Source: Verrucomicrobiia bacterium
GTDB taxonomy: Bacteria > Verrucomicrobiota > Verrucomicrobiia > Limisphaerales > UBA11358
Direction: 5' to 3'
Length of the DNA stretch: 42,549 bases
NCBI GenBank assembly: GCA_030038175.1
Contig: JASHPN010000416.1
Span: forward strand, 1-42,549
Positions 27,331-35,852 of this stretch are shown one piece after another. Position numbers and translations under genes: made by a program. Position 1 is the stretch's first letter, and each line of letters starts with the position of its first letter. The notes beneath the pieces were generated by a model. It saw only the letters and a program-made list of their open reading frames with translations, did no database searches and was not told the DNA's origin.

Positions 27331-28125
27331 TCATGGAGCCGTAAAAGTCAGAAAATAAATCCGGCCGTTCGCCATTTCCTGATAAGCCACTTCAGTGATG
27401 TCCGCTGGAACCCAGGCGCGCGGGTCGAAGTCGGTGGGCATGTCCTTGAACGTGGAACGGGTGAACGGATTCCACCCCTGGTATTGCGACTTCACAACTT
27501 TCTTCGTTTCGTCCGCTACAAAAATGCGCGCCCCCGGCCTGGCCACGCGCACCATTTCTTTTACGGCTTCAGCAGGCCTGTCAAACTGGTTGATGCCGCC
27601 CATGTGCAAAACAACATCAAAAACGCCGTTGGCCAAAGGCAGTTTTTCCGCATTCGCTTGCAAGAGCAGTGCGGACCGGGCGTAACGGCGAATTCTCATT
27701 TGGCATTGCCGGAGCATCTCCATCGAAAGATCCAAGCCGATGAATTCCAGGGAATCAAGCGACAAGTTTTCTGCCAGAAATGGCAAATCAAGGCCGGTGC
27801 CGATCGAGGTGTATAAAAACCGGCAGCCCGGTTTCAGCCCCAACTCGGCGGCCAGCCGCCTGCGGAATTTAGTGATGCCGCCCATGGACAGGAAATTTCC
27901 AACACCATTGGCGATATCAAAACCCTTCGCCATCCACTGATACATCTTCTGGATTCTGAGGTTCTGTGGGCCAAGGCCGGGCTGGTCAACCAGCACGGGG
28001 ATGGAATTACAAATCGGATAACGACGCTGGCTTATCCGGTTGACGAGCGCGTCACCGTCCAGTTCCAAAGGCTCCAACCCTACGGGATCGCGCAGGAGAG
28101 CCAGCAGTTTGCCGGTAGCGTCCAC
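27331..28125 (-). CDS. SAM-dependent class I methyltransferase
   Basis: 264 residues beginning at GTG 28125. Residues 1-45 resemble the Trm112p-like domain often fused to UbiE/MenG-type methyltransferases (LLALLRDPVGLEPLEL ... YPICNSIPVLV), but the zinc cysteines are missing. The methyltransferase core follows: motif I degenerate in FLYTSIGTGLDLPFLA, motif II in FIGLDLSMEML, ANAEKLPLANGVFDVVLHMGGINQF and RPGARIFVADET. It probably methylates a small molecule or lipid; the substrate cannot be told. It is the third gene of a four-gene minus-strand run. The upstream gap of about 80 bases shows no clear promoter. Confidence 0.88.
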   Translation of the reverse strand: MDATGKLLALLRDPVGLEPLELDGDALVNRISQRRYPICNSIPVLVDQPGLGPQNLRIQKMYQWMAKGFDIANGVGNFLSMGGITKFRRRLAAELGLKPGCRFLYTSIGTGLDLPFLAENLSLDSLEFIGLDLSMEMLRQCQMRIRRYARSALLLQANAEKLPLANGVFDVVLHMGGINQFDRPAEAVKEMVRVARPGARIFVADETKKVVKSQYQGWNPFTRSTFKDMPTDFDPRAWVPADITEVAYQEMANGRIYFLTFTAP

Positions 28126-28204
28126 AGGAATTTGCGGCCAAACCTAAGCCGCAACACAAAAGACGGCAAGCGCTAAATCCAGCCCGACCCAAAGCCAACT
28201 TCTC

Positions 28205-28510
28205 TTACCAACTTGCATCTTCGGGATACACATTGTTGAATTTCACGCTCTGGCGCGGCTCGGCCATCATCGGCGCCACGGTATCGCGCCAGACCGGATA
28301 ATGCGCCGTCTCCTTGTGCGCCGTCGCGGCAGCCGCATCGCGATAGACCTCCACAAAGACAAACCGCGTAGGATCGTCCTGCCGCTGCCCGACATCGAAT
28401 CGGACCACTCCCGGCTCCTTCAGGCTCGCTCGGGCATTTATCAGCGTCGCTTCTTTGAAAGCCTCCACCGATTCCGGTTTGACCTGAACATGAACGTGAA
28501 CAATGAGCAT
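28205..28510 (-). CDS. LsrG-like / antibiotic biosynthesis monooxygenase (ABM) domain protein
   Basis: 101 residues from ATG 28510, two bases after the stop of the GDSL gene. It is a ferredoxin-like ABM fold: [59 protein letters not shown] and a final SVKFNNVYP. The spacing of the AFKE, GVVRFDV and AHKET..HY blocks resembles LsrG, the isomerase that processes phosphorylated autoinducer-2, but the same fold serves quinol monooxygenases. Other lsr genes are absent, so a true AI-2 role is doubtful. Cytoplasmic. Upstream in-frame starts back to 28624 are rejected because they lie inside the GDSL gene. Confidence 0.85.
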   Translation of the reverse strand: MLIVHVHVQVKPESVEAFKEATLINARASLKEPGVVRFDVGQRQDDPTRFVFVEVYRDAAAATAHKETAHYPVWRDTVAPMMAEPRQSVKFNNVYPEDASW

Positions 28511-28512
28511 AT

Positions 28513-29736
28513 TTAAGGCAATTGACGAACGCGATAAAAGCATTTCGGCAAATTGAGTGGAACGGTGTTGGTTATTGCCACCGGTCCGCCCGTGCCAGGG
28601 AGGTTGGTGGTTACCATGGTCCACTGGCCCGCGGCCAGGTCGTCGCTGCTTTGCACCAGATAAAGTTGGTTCGAGACCGTGGTAAAGGCAAGTACGACGT
28701 TGGTGCCGGCCACCGCGAGGGAGGCAAACTTCGGCAATACCGGCAGAATAATGTAATTTGTCCAGGCGCCGATTTCCGACGGCAACGTATCGGCGCCGCC
28801 ATAGGCAATGCCGGCGTTATTCAACATTTCCTGCTCGGAAAACAGCGGGACCGTTGAGCCGTAACCGCTGGCGAACGCCTGCAAAACCAAATTCGCGAGC
28901 AGGCTTTGCATCACCGTGTTGGGATGAAATCCGTCGGAAACGAACGCATCGGTGGGCGTCGCCCCGGTGTCGCTGCCGCGCAGATTAATCGCAACATTTC
29001 CAATCTCAAGCGTGTCGTTAAGATCCGTATTTGGCCCAAGAATCGTGTTCATCAGGCCGTACCAATCCATTAGCGGCACTTGATACTTTTGCGCCAGGTT
29101 TTTGATGCCGGCGTTGACGCTTTGAATGGCAGCCGACACGGAGTTCCGGCTATTCGCATTGATATAAAACTCATCCACTGCCGGCGTTCGGCCGGGGTCA
29201 ACGACGTTGGCCAGCACAACCGACATGCCGGCATTTTTCACCGTGACGAGCGCGGTCTCGATGTTGCTGACGGTTTGGTTGACATAGGATTGAATCTCCG
29301 ACGCGCTCCAGGAACCGTAATAGATATTGAAATAGGCGCCGCCGGAAATGACCTTGGGATCAAAATCATCGGCGCCGATGGCGAGCACCGCATTATAAAC
29401 GCCGTTGGAAAGGACCATTCCGGCGCAACCGGTGGCTTGCCCCTCGGTAAGCAGCGTTGTCGAGGTCGCGCCGGTGAGCGCCCAATTATACTCATAGCCA
29501 AGGTTCCGCGGTTCGCCCCAGGTCCCTACGCCCGCCTCCGCCGCCGTCGGCCCGAAATCAATGCCTCGAAAAACGACCAGTTGGGATACCCAATTGCTGG
29601 CGAAAGTGGAGACGCCGGAATCCCAATACTCATCGGTGAGGCTGTCGCCCATCGCCCCGAGTTTATCCAGCGCGGCTTCAGCGCCGGCCAGGGGAATGAC
29701 GGACAGCGCAAGTGACAAAAAGATTTTTGCCGGCAT
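28513..29736 (-). CDS. Exported GDSL/SGNH hydrolase with C-terminal FY-L-P module
   Basis: 407 residues from ATG 29736, giving the signal peptide [22 protein letters not shown] blocks are present: the nucleophile Ser in [12 protein letters not shown], a block III equivalent [10 protein letters not shown] (Asn replaced by Asp) and the Asp/His pair in VSDGFHPN. The catalytic domain spans about residues 30-300. The last 75 residues ([21 protein letters not shown] ... FYRVRQLP) repeat the C-terminal module found on the giant surface protein and the 754-residue glycosidase. It is likely an extracytoplasmic esterase, perhaps removing acetyl groups from plant polysaccharides. It heads the minus-strand run with the LsrG-like gene and is divergent from the GH92 gene. 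Confidence 0.88.
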   Translation of the reverse strand: MPAKIFLSLALSVIPLAGAEAALDKLGAMGDSLTDEYWDSGVSTFASNWVSQLVVFRGIDFGPTAAEAGVGTWGEPRNLGYEYNWALTGATSTTLLTEGQATGCAGMVLSNGVYNAVLAIGADDFDPKVISGGAYFNIYYGSWSASEIQSYVNQTVSNIETALVTVKNAGMSVVLANVVDPGRTPAVDEFYINANSRNSVSAAIQSVNAGIKNLAQKYQVPLMDWYGLMNTILGPNTDLNDTLEIGNVAINLRGSDTGATPTDAFVSDGFHPNTVMQSLLANLVLQAFASGYGSTVPLFSEQEMLNNAGIAYGGADTLPSEIGAWTNYIILPVLPKFASLAVAGTNVVLAFTTVSNQLYLVQSSDDLAAGQWTMVTTNLPGTGGPVAITNTVPLNLPKCFYRVRQLP

Positions 29737-29902
29737 GTTCACTCTACGCGCTGGAGTAAACCGCCTGGGCACAGCAGAGTCAAGAAGTCCGGGGAAAACT
29801 ATAAGTCACAATGTCTTGCGCGAGATACGGTTTTTGCGGAAATTCATCGTCAACTATGAGCAGGTCAATTGCGACGGCCGGCCGGAATTCAGAGTTTTGA
29901 AC

Positions 29903-32197
29903 ATGCGCGCCTCTTTCTGCCTTCCCACCGTGGCCCTTGCCTTGAGCTTTGTGGCTTCAGCAACGGCGTTGGATCCGGCGAGCCAGGTCGAGCCGCGTTG
30001 GGGCGCCGGCATGAACCAGCTTCTTCCCAACCAAAAGGATGTGGCCGGCCATGACCCTTCCCAACCGGGTCTCCATTCGGTGGGCGACATGTTCCCGGAA
30101 ATCGCCCTGCCCTGTCCGATGGCCATCTGGTCGCCTCAGACCCACACCGGGGCCTGGTTCTACAACAATCTGGACCCGACCTTCCAGGGATTTCGGTGCA
30201 CTCACGAAGCCCATCCCTGGGCCGGAGATTACGGACAATTCTCCATTATGCCTGAAGTTGGGACGGCGGAAACCGACCCAATCCGGCGGGCGTCGCCGTT
30301 CAGTCACCAGCAGGAGTCCGCGCATCCCTATGACTATCGGGTCTATTTGCCGCGTTATCATACGTGGGCGGAACTGGCGCCCGCCAAACGTTGCGCCATC
30401 CTCCAGTTCGATTTTCCCAAAACCAACGCGGCCCGCATTATCATCTCAGCCCGGGAAGCAGCGGTGACGACGAACCAAATGGATCACGAATGGCGGGTGA
30501 TCGGAAAGGTCTGGCGGAACGTGGGCGGCATCCCGACGAATTTTGCCTGCCGGTTCGTGGCCGAATTCAAACCGCAGCCCGCCGCAGCCTGGCTGTTTAC
30601 CAACCAGGACAATCTCATTGGCGCCGTGCTCACCTTTGACACCACACGTTCGCCCTCAGTGCGCATGCGGGTGGGCACGTCGTTCATTAGCGCAACGCAA
30701 GCGGAGATTAACCTGCGCCAGGAAATCCCGGGATGGAACCCAAAAACGGTGGCCCGGCAGGCGCGGACCGCCTGGAACCGGGAGCTTGAAAAAATGGACC
30801 TGTCCGAGGCAACGGCCGATCAACAGAAAATATTTTATACCAGCCTGTACTGGGTGCTGCTTTATCCGCATAGCTTCTATGAAATCAGTCCCAGGGGCGG
30901 GCCAATCCATTATAACCCGACTAATGGGCGGGTTTATCCCGGGCGATTCTATGCCGGGACCGGATTTTGGGACGTGTTCCGCTGCGCCTTTCCCTTGCTG
31001 ACCCTGGTTTATCCCAACCATGACGGCCACATCATCGGCGGCCTGCTGCACTTTTACCAGGAAGGCGGCTGGCTGCCCACCTGGCCAAATCCCGGATACT
31101 GGAATTGCATGGTGGGCGCGGATGCCGACCCGGTCATTGCCGAGGCCTGCCTTCAGGGTGTCCCTGGTTTCGATCTTCAAACGGCCTACGCGGCGATCCG
31201 CAAAGATGCCACCATTGAGCCGGAGAGCCCCGGCCATGGGATTCCGCACCTCAAAGATTATTTGCGACTGGGGTATCTGCCCGCCAATGTCATGAGCGAA
31301 GCCACGTCCACCACTTTGGAAGAAGCCTATGACGATTATTGCATCTCTCAAATGGCCCGAGCGCTGGGCAACCATGCGGATTACGAAAAGTTCCATACCC
31401 TGGCATTTAATTATCGGAATGTATTTGATCCCGCGGTGAAATTCCCATGGGGCCGCAACGCGGATGGGTCCTGGCAAACGGGCTTTGATCCACTGTGGTG
31501 GGGTAGTCCCTTTACCGAGGACAATGCCTGGACCTACCAATGGGAGGTCATGCAGGATCCGTACGGACTAATCCAATGTCTTGGCGGCCGGCAGGCTGCC
31601 ATCCGAAGACTGGACGATTATTTTACGACCAACTCGGATTTTCACATTGGGGCCTACGCAAATTGGGGCCATCCCATCCCCGAACAAAATGAATCCCGGA
31701 TCCTGGGCCTGGGCCAATATGGGCCCAACAACGAACCGAGCAGCCACGATGCTTTCTTTTACGATTTTCTGGGAGAGCCATGGAAAACCCAGTACTGGGT
31801 TCGGCAAACCTTGGCCCGGGTTTATAATTCCTCTGGCATGGTCGGAGACGGCGATGAGGGCCAGATGGGCGCCTGGTACGTATTCAATGCCGCCGGGCTT
31901 TATCCTTTTTCCCCAATCGCTTCGTATTACGTGGTGGGCAGTCCGGCAGCCGGGCGGGTCACATTTCATCTGCCGCATGAAAAGAGATTTACTGTTCGCA
32001 GCGTGGATAACGGTCCCACAAATTATTATATTCAGTCCGCGACCCTTAATGGACAGCCATTCAACCAGACCTGGATCAGCCAACGAACCGTCTTGCAGGG
32101 CGGCACCCTGGAGTTCACGATGGGGTCCGTGCCAAATAAACATTGGGGAACCAACGCCGCGGCATTGCCTCCTGCCGGCGATATGACTCAGCCGTAA
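29903..32197 (+). CDS. GH92 family alpha-mannosidase, exported
   Basis: 764 residues from ATG 29903, which opens a signal peptide (LPTVALALSFVASATA). The frame upstream to 29561 is antisense to the GDSL gene and is excluded. GH92 features appear in order: the N-terminal beta domain with FRCTHEAHPWAGDYGQFSIMP, then the (alpha/alpha)6 barrel with GFWDVFRCAFPLLTLVYP, the catalytic-region FTEDNAWTYQWEV, GDGDEGQMGAWYVFNAAGLYP and SYYVVGSPAAGRVTF. GH92 enzymes are calcium-dependent exo-mannosidases that release alpha-1,2, -1,3 or -1,6 linked mannose with inversion. The C-terminal 50 codons and the downstream gap are duplicated about 0.9 kb downstream in decayed form. Confidence 0.95.
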   Translation: MRASFCLPTVALALSFVASATALDPASQVEPRWGAGMNQLLPNQKDVAGHDPSQPGLHSVGDMFPEIALPCPMAIWSPQTHTGAWFYNNLDPTFQGFRCTHEAHPWAGDYGQFSIMPEVGTAETDPIRRASPFSHQQESAHPYDYRVYLPRYHTWAELAPAKRCAILQFDFPKTNAARIIISAREAAVTTNQMDHEWRVIGKVWRNVGGIPTNFACRFVAEFKPQPAAAWLFTNQDNLIGAVLTFDTTRSPSVRMRVGTSFISATQAEINLRQEIPGWNPKTVARQARTAWNRELEKMDLSEATADQQKIFYTSLYWVLLYPHSFYEISPRGGPIHYNPTNGRVYPGRFYAGTGFWDVFRCAFPLLTLVYPNHDGHIIGGLLHFYQEGGWLPTWPNPGYWNCMVGADADPVIAEACLQGVPGFDLQTAYAAIRKDATIEPESPGHGIPHLKDYLRLGYLPANVMSEATSTTLEEAYDDYCISQMARALGNHADYEKFHTLAFNYRNVFDPAVKFPWGRNADGSWQTGFDPLWWGSPFTEDNAWTYQWEVMQDPYGLIQCLGGRQAAIRRLDDYFTTNSDFHIGAYANWGHPIPEQNESRILGLGQYGPNNEPSSHDAFFYDFLGEPWKTQYWVRQTLARVYNSSGMVGDGDEGQMGAWYVFNAAGLYPFSPIASYYVVGSPAAGRVTFHLPHEKRFTVRSVDNGPTNYYIQSATLNGQPFNQTWISQRTVLQGGTLEFTMGSVPNKHWGTNAAALPPAGDMTQP

Positions 32198-32224
32198 CCG
32201 ATTCCAAAGCAAAAAGGAGATCTC
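32064..32224 (+). repeat. Direct repeat copy A: 3' end of GH92 gene plus downstream gap
   Basis: This 161-base segment, from the last 45 codons of the GH92 gene into the intergenic gap, is repeated at 32977-33137 with an estimated identity of about 80 percent by eye. Copy A is intact in frame. Confidence 0.85.
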
Positions 32225-32281
32225 GGCCTTGTCCCGTGTTAACTTTTTGACCTGTCTCTTAAATCATCAATACTAAAGTCT

Positions 32282-32968
32282 ATGGTGGACAAACAACCGC
32301 AAAGATTTTACGGACTCCTCGTTCGGAAGGAACGTTGGGGCTTGTCCGGGCGGGGGTGGTTGATCGTGGTGCTTGCCGTCCTGCTTCTCGGATGGTGGCT
32401 GGTGTGGGACGCCCATCGGTTTTTGGCAGTAACTCATCGGGTTCCGGCCACGATCCTGGTGGTCGAAGGATGGGTGCATATTTATGGAGTCAATGCCGCC
32501 GTGGCGGAATTTAACTCTGGTCATTACGACCGGCTTCTGACCACCGGCGGCCCGGAAGAAGGCATGGGAATGTCCAGTTCCATTTATGACACGGATGCTT
32601 ATCAATCCGCCGAACGATTAAGGAAAGCCGGCCTTCCCGCCGCCGAGGTGCAGGCGGTCCCATGCCGGTTTGTTGGCAAAGACCGAACCTACAATTCCGC
32701 TCTCACCCTCCGCCAATGGCTTCGTGACCATGACATGAATATCCGCAGTTTGAATGTGTTGACGGAAGATGCCCATGCACGGCGCACCTGGATGCTCTTC
32801 CAGAAAGCGCTCGGCCCGAACGTCAAGGTGGGCATCATCGCCGTTCCGAATCCGGATTATGATGCAAAACATTGGTGGCGTTCCAGCGACGGCGTGCGCG
32901 AAGTGATTGATGAAGGCATTGCCTACCTTTACGCGAAATTCTTCTTTTGGCCCGCCAGGCCAAAATAG
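32282..32968 (+). CDS. DUF218 (YdcF/SanA-type) membrane protein
   Basis: 228 residues. One N-terminal membrane helix (GWLIVVLAVLLLGWWLVW) is followed by a DUF218 domain: ILVVEGWVHIYGVNAAVAEFNSGHYDRLLTTGGP, RTYNSALTLRQWL, VLTEDAHARRTWMLFQKALG and VREVIDEGIAYLYAKFFF. The family includes SanA, YdcF and ElyC, envelope proteins tied to wall or glycan homeostasis, without a defined reaction in most cases. It is sandwiched between the intact GH92 gene and a fossil copy of the GH92 3' end, which implies it was caught in a duplication or was inserted between two GH92 copies. Confidence 0.9.
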   Translation: MVDKQPQRFYGLLVRKERWGLSGRGWLIVVLAVLLLGWWLVWDAHRFLAVTHRVPATILVVEGWVHIYGVNAAVAEFNSGHYDRLLTTGGPEEGMGMSSSIYDTDAYQSAERLRKAGLPAAEVQAVPCRFVGKDRTYNSALTLRQWLRDHDMNIRSLNVLTEDAHARRTWMLFQKALGPNVKVGIIAVPNPDYDAKHWWRSSDGVREVIDEGIAYLYAKFFFWPARPK

Positions 32969-32976
32969 GAGACGAT

Positions 32977-33137
32977 ACCAAACGCGGATCAGCCAACGAA
33001 CCGCCTTGCAGCGTGGCGCCCTGGAGTTCACGATGAAACCCGTGCCAAATCAACAGTGGGTACCAACGCCGCGGCCTTGCCTCCCGCCGGTGATATGGCT
33101 CAACCGGAGCCGATTCGAAAACGAAAAGGAAATCTCA
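32977..33137 (+). pseudogene. Fossil 3' end of a second GH92 gene (direct repeat copy B)
   Basis: Starts nine bases after the DUF218 stop. The frame translates as RISQRTALQRGALEFTM and KPVPNQQW, matching the intact GH92 end WISQRTVLQGGTLEFTM and SVPNKHW. A one-base loss near 33059 shifts the frame, after which the other frame gives GTNAAALPPAGDMAQP as in the intact gene. The rest of the gene is gone. Similarity continues into the non-coding part, and the Shine-Dalgarno-like AAAAGGAAA of the following gene lies within it. Confidence 0.8.
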
Positions 33138-34465
33138 TGAATGCAAAGAAAAGTCGAACTGCATCAAACGCCGTTTCACGCCGCCGCATGTTGTCGTCTC
33201 TCGGACTCACGTTTGCCGGCGGATCCCTGATCGGAGCTTTGCTCCCGGCCGCCCGCGCGGCGTCCGGCGACCCGGCCGGCGCTGCCCGGGCTTTGAATGT
33301 CCGGGATTTTGGCGCGGCGGGAGACGGAAACGCCGACGACACCGCGGCCTTCACCTCCGCGCTGAAGGCCGCCGTTGAATCGAAAACTTTGACGGTATTC
33401 GCGCCCGCCGGGCGTTATCTGATTAAGGACCAATTAGAGGTCCCGCCCGGCGTCTTGCTCGAAGGCGCCTTTGTCGCGCCCTCCGCTCGTTTCGGCAAAG
33501 AAGGCAGCGTCCTCCTGGCTGTGGCCGGCGCGGGCAACGCGGCGGGCAAGCCCTTCATCTCGCTCAACACCGGCAGCACTCTGCGCGGTTTGAGCGTATT
33601 CTATCCGGACCAACAGATGAAGAACCCGCCGGTCCCCTACCCCTGGACCGTGCGCGGCCAGGGCGATAACATCTCCCTCGTTGATGTGCTGTTGGTCAAC
33701 CCCTATCAGGCCGTGGACTTCGGCACCTTCCCCGCCGGCCGGCATTTCATCAGCGGACTCTACGGCCAGCCGCTCTACCGCGGATTGTTCATTGACCAAT
33801 GTTACGACGTCGGGCGGGTTGAGAACGTGCATTTCTGGTCCTTTTGGGGCGGCTGGGACACCGGCCTTTACGACTTCATCGGCGCCCAGGCAGTGGCGTT
33901 CATTCTGGGCCGGACGGATTGGCAATTTCTCTCCAACTGCTTCTGCATCGGGTACCACATCGGCTATCACTTTATCCAAAACAAATCCGGTCCCGGCAAC
34001 TGTCTGCTGACCCAATGCGGTTCGGACGAAGGACCGCAGGCCGTTCGGGTCGAAGGCGGCCAGGCGCACGCGGGCCATTCCTTCGTCAACTGCCAATTCA
34101 TGGCGGGCGTCGAAATTGCAAAATCCAACACCGGCCCGGTCAAATTCACGGCCTGCGGCTTTTGGGGCATCCCCACCACGAATCATCACGCCCTGATCGA
34201 AGGAACCGGCCATACCACCTTCAACGGCTGCCATTTTATTTCCTGGGGTCAACAAGACAAAACCGCGCCGGCCATTCTCGCCCGCTCCGGCGGCCTGACG
34301 GTCACCGCCTGTGATTTTATGGACGCCGGCAAACCCCAAATCGCCGTGGAATCAGAAGTCGTGGCGGCCATGATCTATGGCAACCGCCTTCGCGGCAAAG
34401 AACGGATTGCGGACTCTACCAACGGCCGCGCCCAAATTGCCCTGAACCAGGTTTCCGCGAGATGA
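33137..34465 (+). CDS. Tat-exported pectate lyase superfamily (right-handed beta-helix) protein
   Basis: 442 residues from ATG 33137, preceded by AAAAGGAAA. A twin-arginine signal is visible: VSRRRMLSSLGLTFAGGSLI followed by GALLPAARAA, so it is probably exported folded. The mature part starts with LNVRDFGAAGDGNADDTAAFTSAL and FAPAGRYLI, the pectate_lyase_3 opening, followed by parallel beta-helix turns to the C-terminus (NCQFMAGVEI, FTACGFWGI, FNGCHFISW). Likely substrate is pectin or another acidic polysaccharide, but catalytic residues cannot be assigned. The frame upstream to 33056 is the GH92 fossil and is excluded. Confidence 0.88.
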   Translation: MNAKKSRTASNAVSRRRMLSSLGLTFAGGSLIGALLPAARAASGDPAGAARALNVRDFGAAGDGNADDTAAFTSALKAAVESKTLTVFAPAGRYLIKDQLEVPPGVLLEGAFVAPSARFGKEGSVLLAVAGAGNAAGKPFISLNTGSTLRGLSVFYPDQQMKNPPVPYPWTVRGQGDNISLVDVLLVNPYQAVDFGTFPAGRHFISGLYGQPLYRGLFIDQCYDVGRVENVHFWSFWGGWDTGLYDFIGAQAVAFILGRTDWQFLSNCFCIGYHIGYHFIQNKSGPGNCLLTQCGSDEGPQAVRVEGGQAHAGHSFVNCQFMAGVEIAKSNTGPVKFTACGFWGIPTTNHHALIEGTGHTTFNGCHFISWGQQDKTAPAILARSGGLTVTACDFMDAGKPQIAVESEVVAAMIYGNRLRGKERIADSTNGRAQIALNQVSAR

Positions 34466-34475
34466 CGTTCGGTCC

Positions 34476-34485
34476 ACCCTTTTCG
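34476..34485 (+). repeat. Target-site duplication, left copy
   Basis: ACCCTTTTCG directly precedes the element and is repeated exactly at 34710-34719 directly after it. Confidence 0.9.
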
Positions 34486-34709
34486 CAGGGCAGACGCATC
34501 TAAATTGGCGAAATTTCCCATTAACACCGTGGCTTTAGCCCGGTGTCAGGCCAGAGTCGAGTGGAAGAAGCCGTTTTAACGGCTTATTGGCATCCCAAAA
34601 GCCGTTAAAACGGCTGCGGACTTTTTGACATGGCTGGTCCACCGGGCTAAAGCCACGGTCTTAATGAAAGCAGGGCGGAAAACATTGAAATTTAGATGCG
34701 TCTGCCCTG
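34486..34709. mobile_element. 224-bp MITE with 21-bp terminal inverted repeats
   Basis: The ends are perfect 21-bp inverted repeats starting CAGGGCAGACGCATC (34486-34506 and 34689-34709). Inside are a second perfect 20-bp inverted pair (34526-34545 and 34640-34659) and two central hairpin-forming copies of AGCCGTTTTAACGGCT in opposite orientation (34569-34584 and 34600-34615). The whole element can fold into one long hairpin and encodes no protein. A perfect 10-bp target duplication flanks it. Ends in CAGGG and 8-10 bp duplications are, as I recall, features of the ISAs1 family, so an ISAs1-type transposase elsewhere in the genome probably moves it. Confidence 0.9.
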
Positions 34710-34719
34710 ACCCTTTTCG
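34710..34719 (+). repeat. Target-site duplication, right copy
   Basis: Exact copy of the ten bases at 34476-34485, immediately next to the right terminal inverted repeat. Confidence 0.9.
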
Positions 34720-34755
34720 TTGACCGGGCCGCAAAAATCATTAACATCACGCATC

Positions 34756-35760
34756 GTGAGAAGAAGATTTCTCATTTTTTTTCTGCTTATTATCCCGGCG
34801 GCAGGTTTTGGCCAGGAAATGAATATCAGAGTCGCTTCTACGCGCAATGCGGCCTTCCTGTATTACCGGGCTTTCCTCGCAGAACCTGTGCTGGCTGAAC
34901 CTCTATCGCCGAAACAACTGGATGAATTGAGCAACGGCAAGACAGACCCGGACATGACGATTTATTTCCAGAGAATGAAACCCGTCCTGGATTTGATGCG
35001 CGAAGCCGGCACAAAACCGTATTGCGATTGGGGCTTTGAAACCATTGACAGCAGTGAAACGGGCATCGGCATGGTCCTCGCACAAACCGAAGGTTTAAGC
35101 GATTTGGCAATCTCGCATTTCGAATACGAGTGCCTCACCATGTCTAACGGCGTTTCCGGAGATGATATTATCGCCACGTTTAATCTTGCAAAACATTTGA
35201 AAGAGACTCAGCCGCCCTTCAATCTTCCTTTAACCGAACATCTCGCGTACGCGATATCTCTTAAAACAATCGACACCGTATCGAAGTATTCACGCAGGTT
35301 GAGTCCGACGGGCCGTGAAGAGATTAATTCCTGGTTGGCCGCCAATAATGCCGTCCTCACTCGCAACGCCGATCGGAGCGCATTAACGGAAATCGATCTT
35401 TTAAATATGGAATTGAATGAATTTGAAAAAGAACATTCCGGACGTTTGGATACGAATGACCTCGACGATTTTTTGGCACGCTTCGATTTCTCCCCGGAGG
35501 ATATATCTGTTCAGGACCGGACGGATTCCAGACGCGAGCTGGCTGTGGTAAGGGGGTCATTAAGTGTTTTACGGAAGATCGTGGTCAGGTTTAAGACGGA
35601 TGATCCCGCAAAGTTTGAACAGTTACAGAAACAATACAACTGGTTCATTGAAGAGAAAGATCCGGCCGCGTTTCTTTTGAAGGACTACGAACAACAGTGG
35701 CAAAGACAGTATCGGCTTCGCGAGCAATTTAGATTGTTTCAAACAGGTAAACGAGGCTGA
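34756..35760 (+). CDS. Exported protein of unknown function
   Basis: 334 residues from GTG 34756, which gives a compact signal peptide (VRRRFLIFFLLIIPAAGFGQ). A TTG at 34720, right at the edge of the target duplication, is also in frame but would add an unlikely N-terminal tail. The mature protein is mainly alpha-helical, with acidic and basic residues in heptad-like spacing (LLNMELNEFEKEHSGRLDTNDLDDFLARF). I recognise no domain. The MITE ends 46 bases before the start, so any original promoter upstream has been separated from the gene. It converges with the sulfotransferase gene. Confidence 0.7.
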   Translation: MRRRFLIFFLLIIPAAGFGQEMNIRVASTRNAAFLYYRAFLAEPVLAEPLSPKQLDELSNGKTDPDMTIYFQRMKPVLDLMREAGTKPYCDWGFETIDSSETGIGMVLAQTEGLSDLAISHFEYECLTMSNGVSGDDIIATFNLAKHLKETQPPFNLPLTEHLAYAISLKTIDTVSKYSRRLSPTGREEINSWLAANNAVLTRNADRSALTEIDLLNMELNEFEKEHSGRLDTNDLDDFLARFDFSPEDISVQDRTDSRRELAVVRGSLSVLRKIVVRFKTDDPAKFEQLQKQYNWFIEEKDPAAFLLKDYEQQWQRQYRLREQFRLFQTGKRG

Positions 35761-35804
35761 CCTGCCGCGACCCCGGAGCGGTAAACACGTCCTCGGAATT
35801 GCAC

Positions 35805-35818
35805 CGGGCATATGCCCG
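35805..35818. terminator. Perfect 14-base palindrome between convergent genes
   Basis: CGGGCATATGCCCG lies in the 92-base gap between the convergent unknown and sulfotransferase genes. Without a T-run on either side it is only a weak candidate for a bidirectional terminator. Confidence 0.25.
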
Positions 35819-35852
35819 CAGCAATGTCATTTCGTCACGCATCAACCGCCCC

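Noticed and set aside
28205-28510. True autoinducer-2 processing (lsr) locus
   Set aside because: Only an LsrG-like fold is present; no lsrF, lsrK or transporter genes accompany it, so an lsr assignment was not made.
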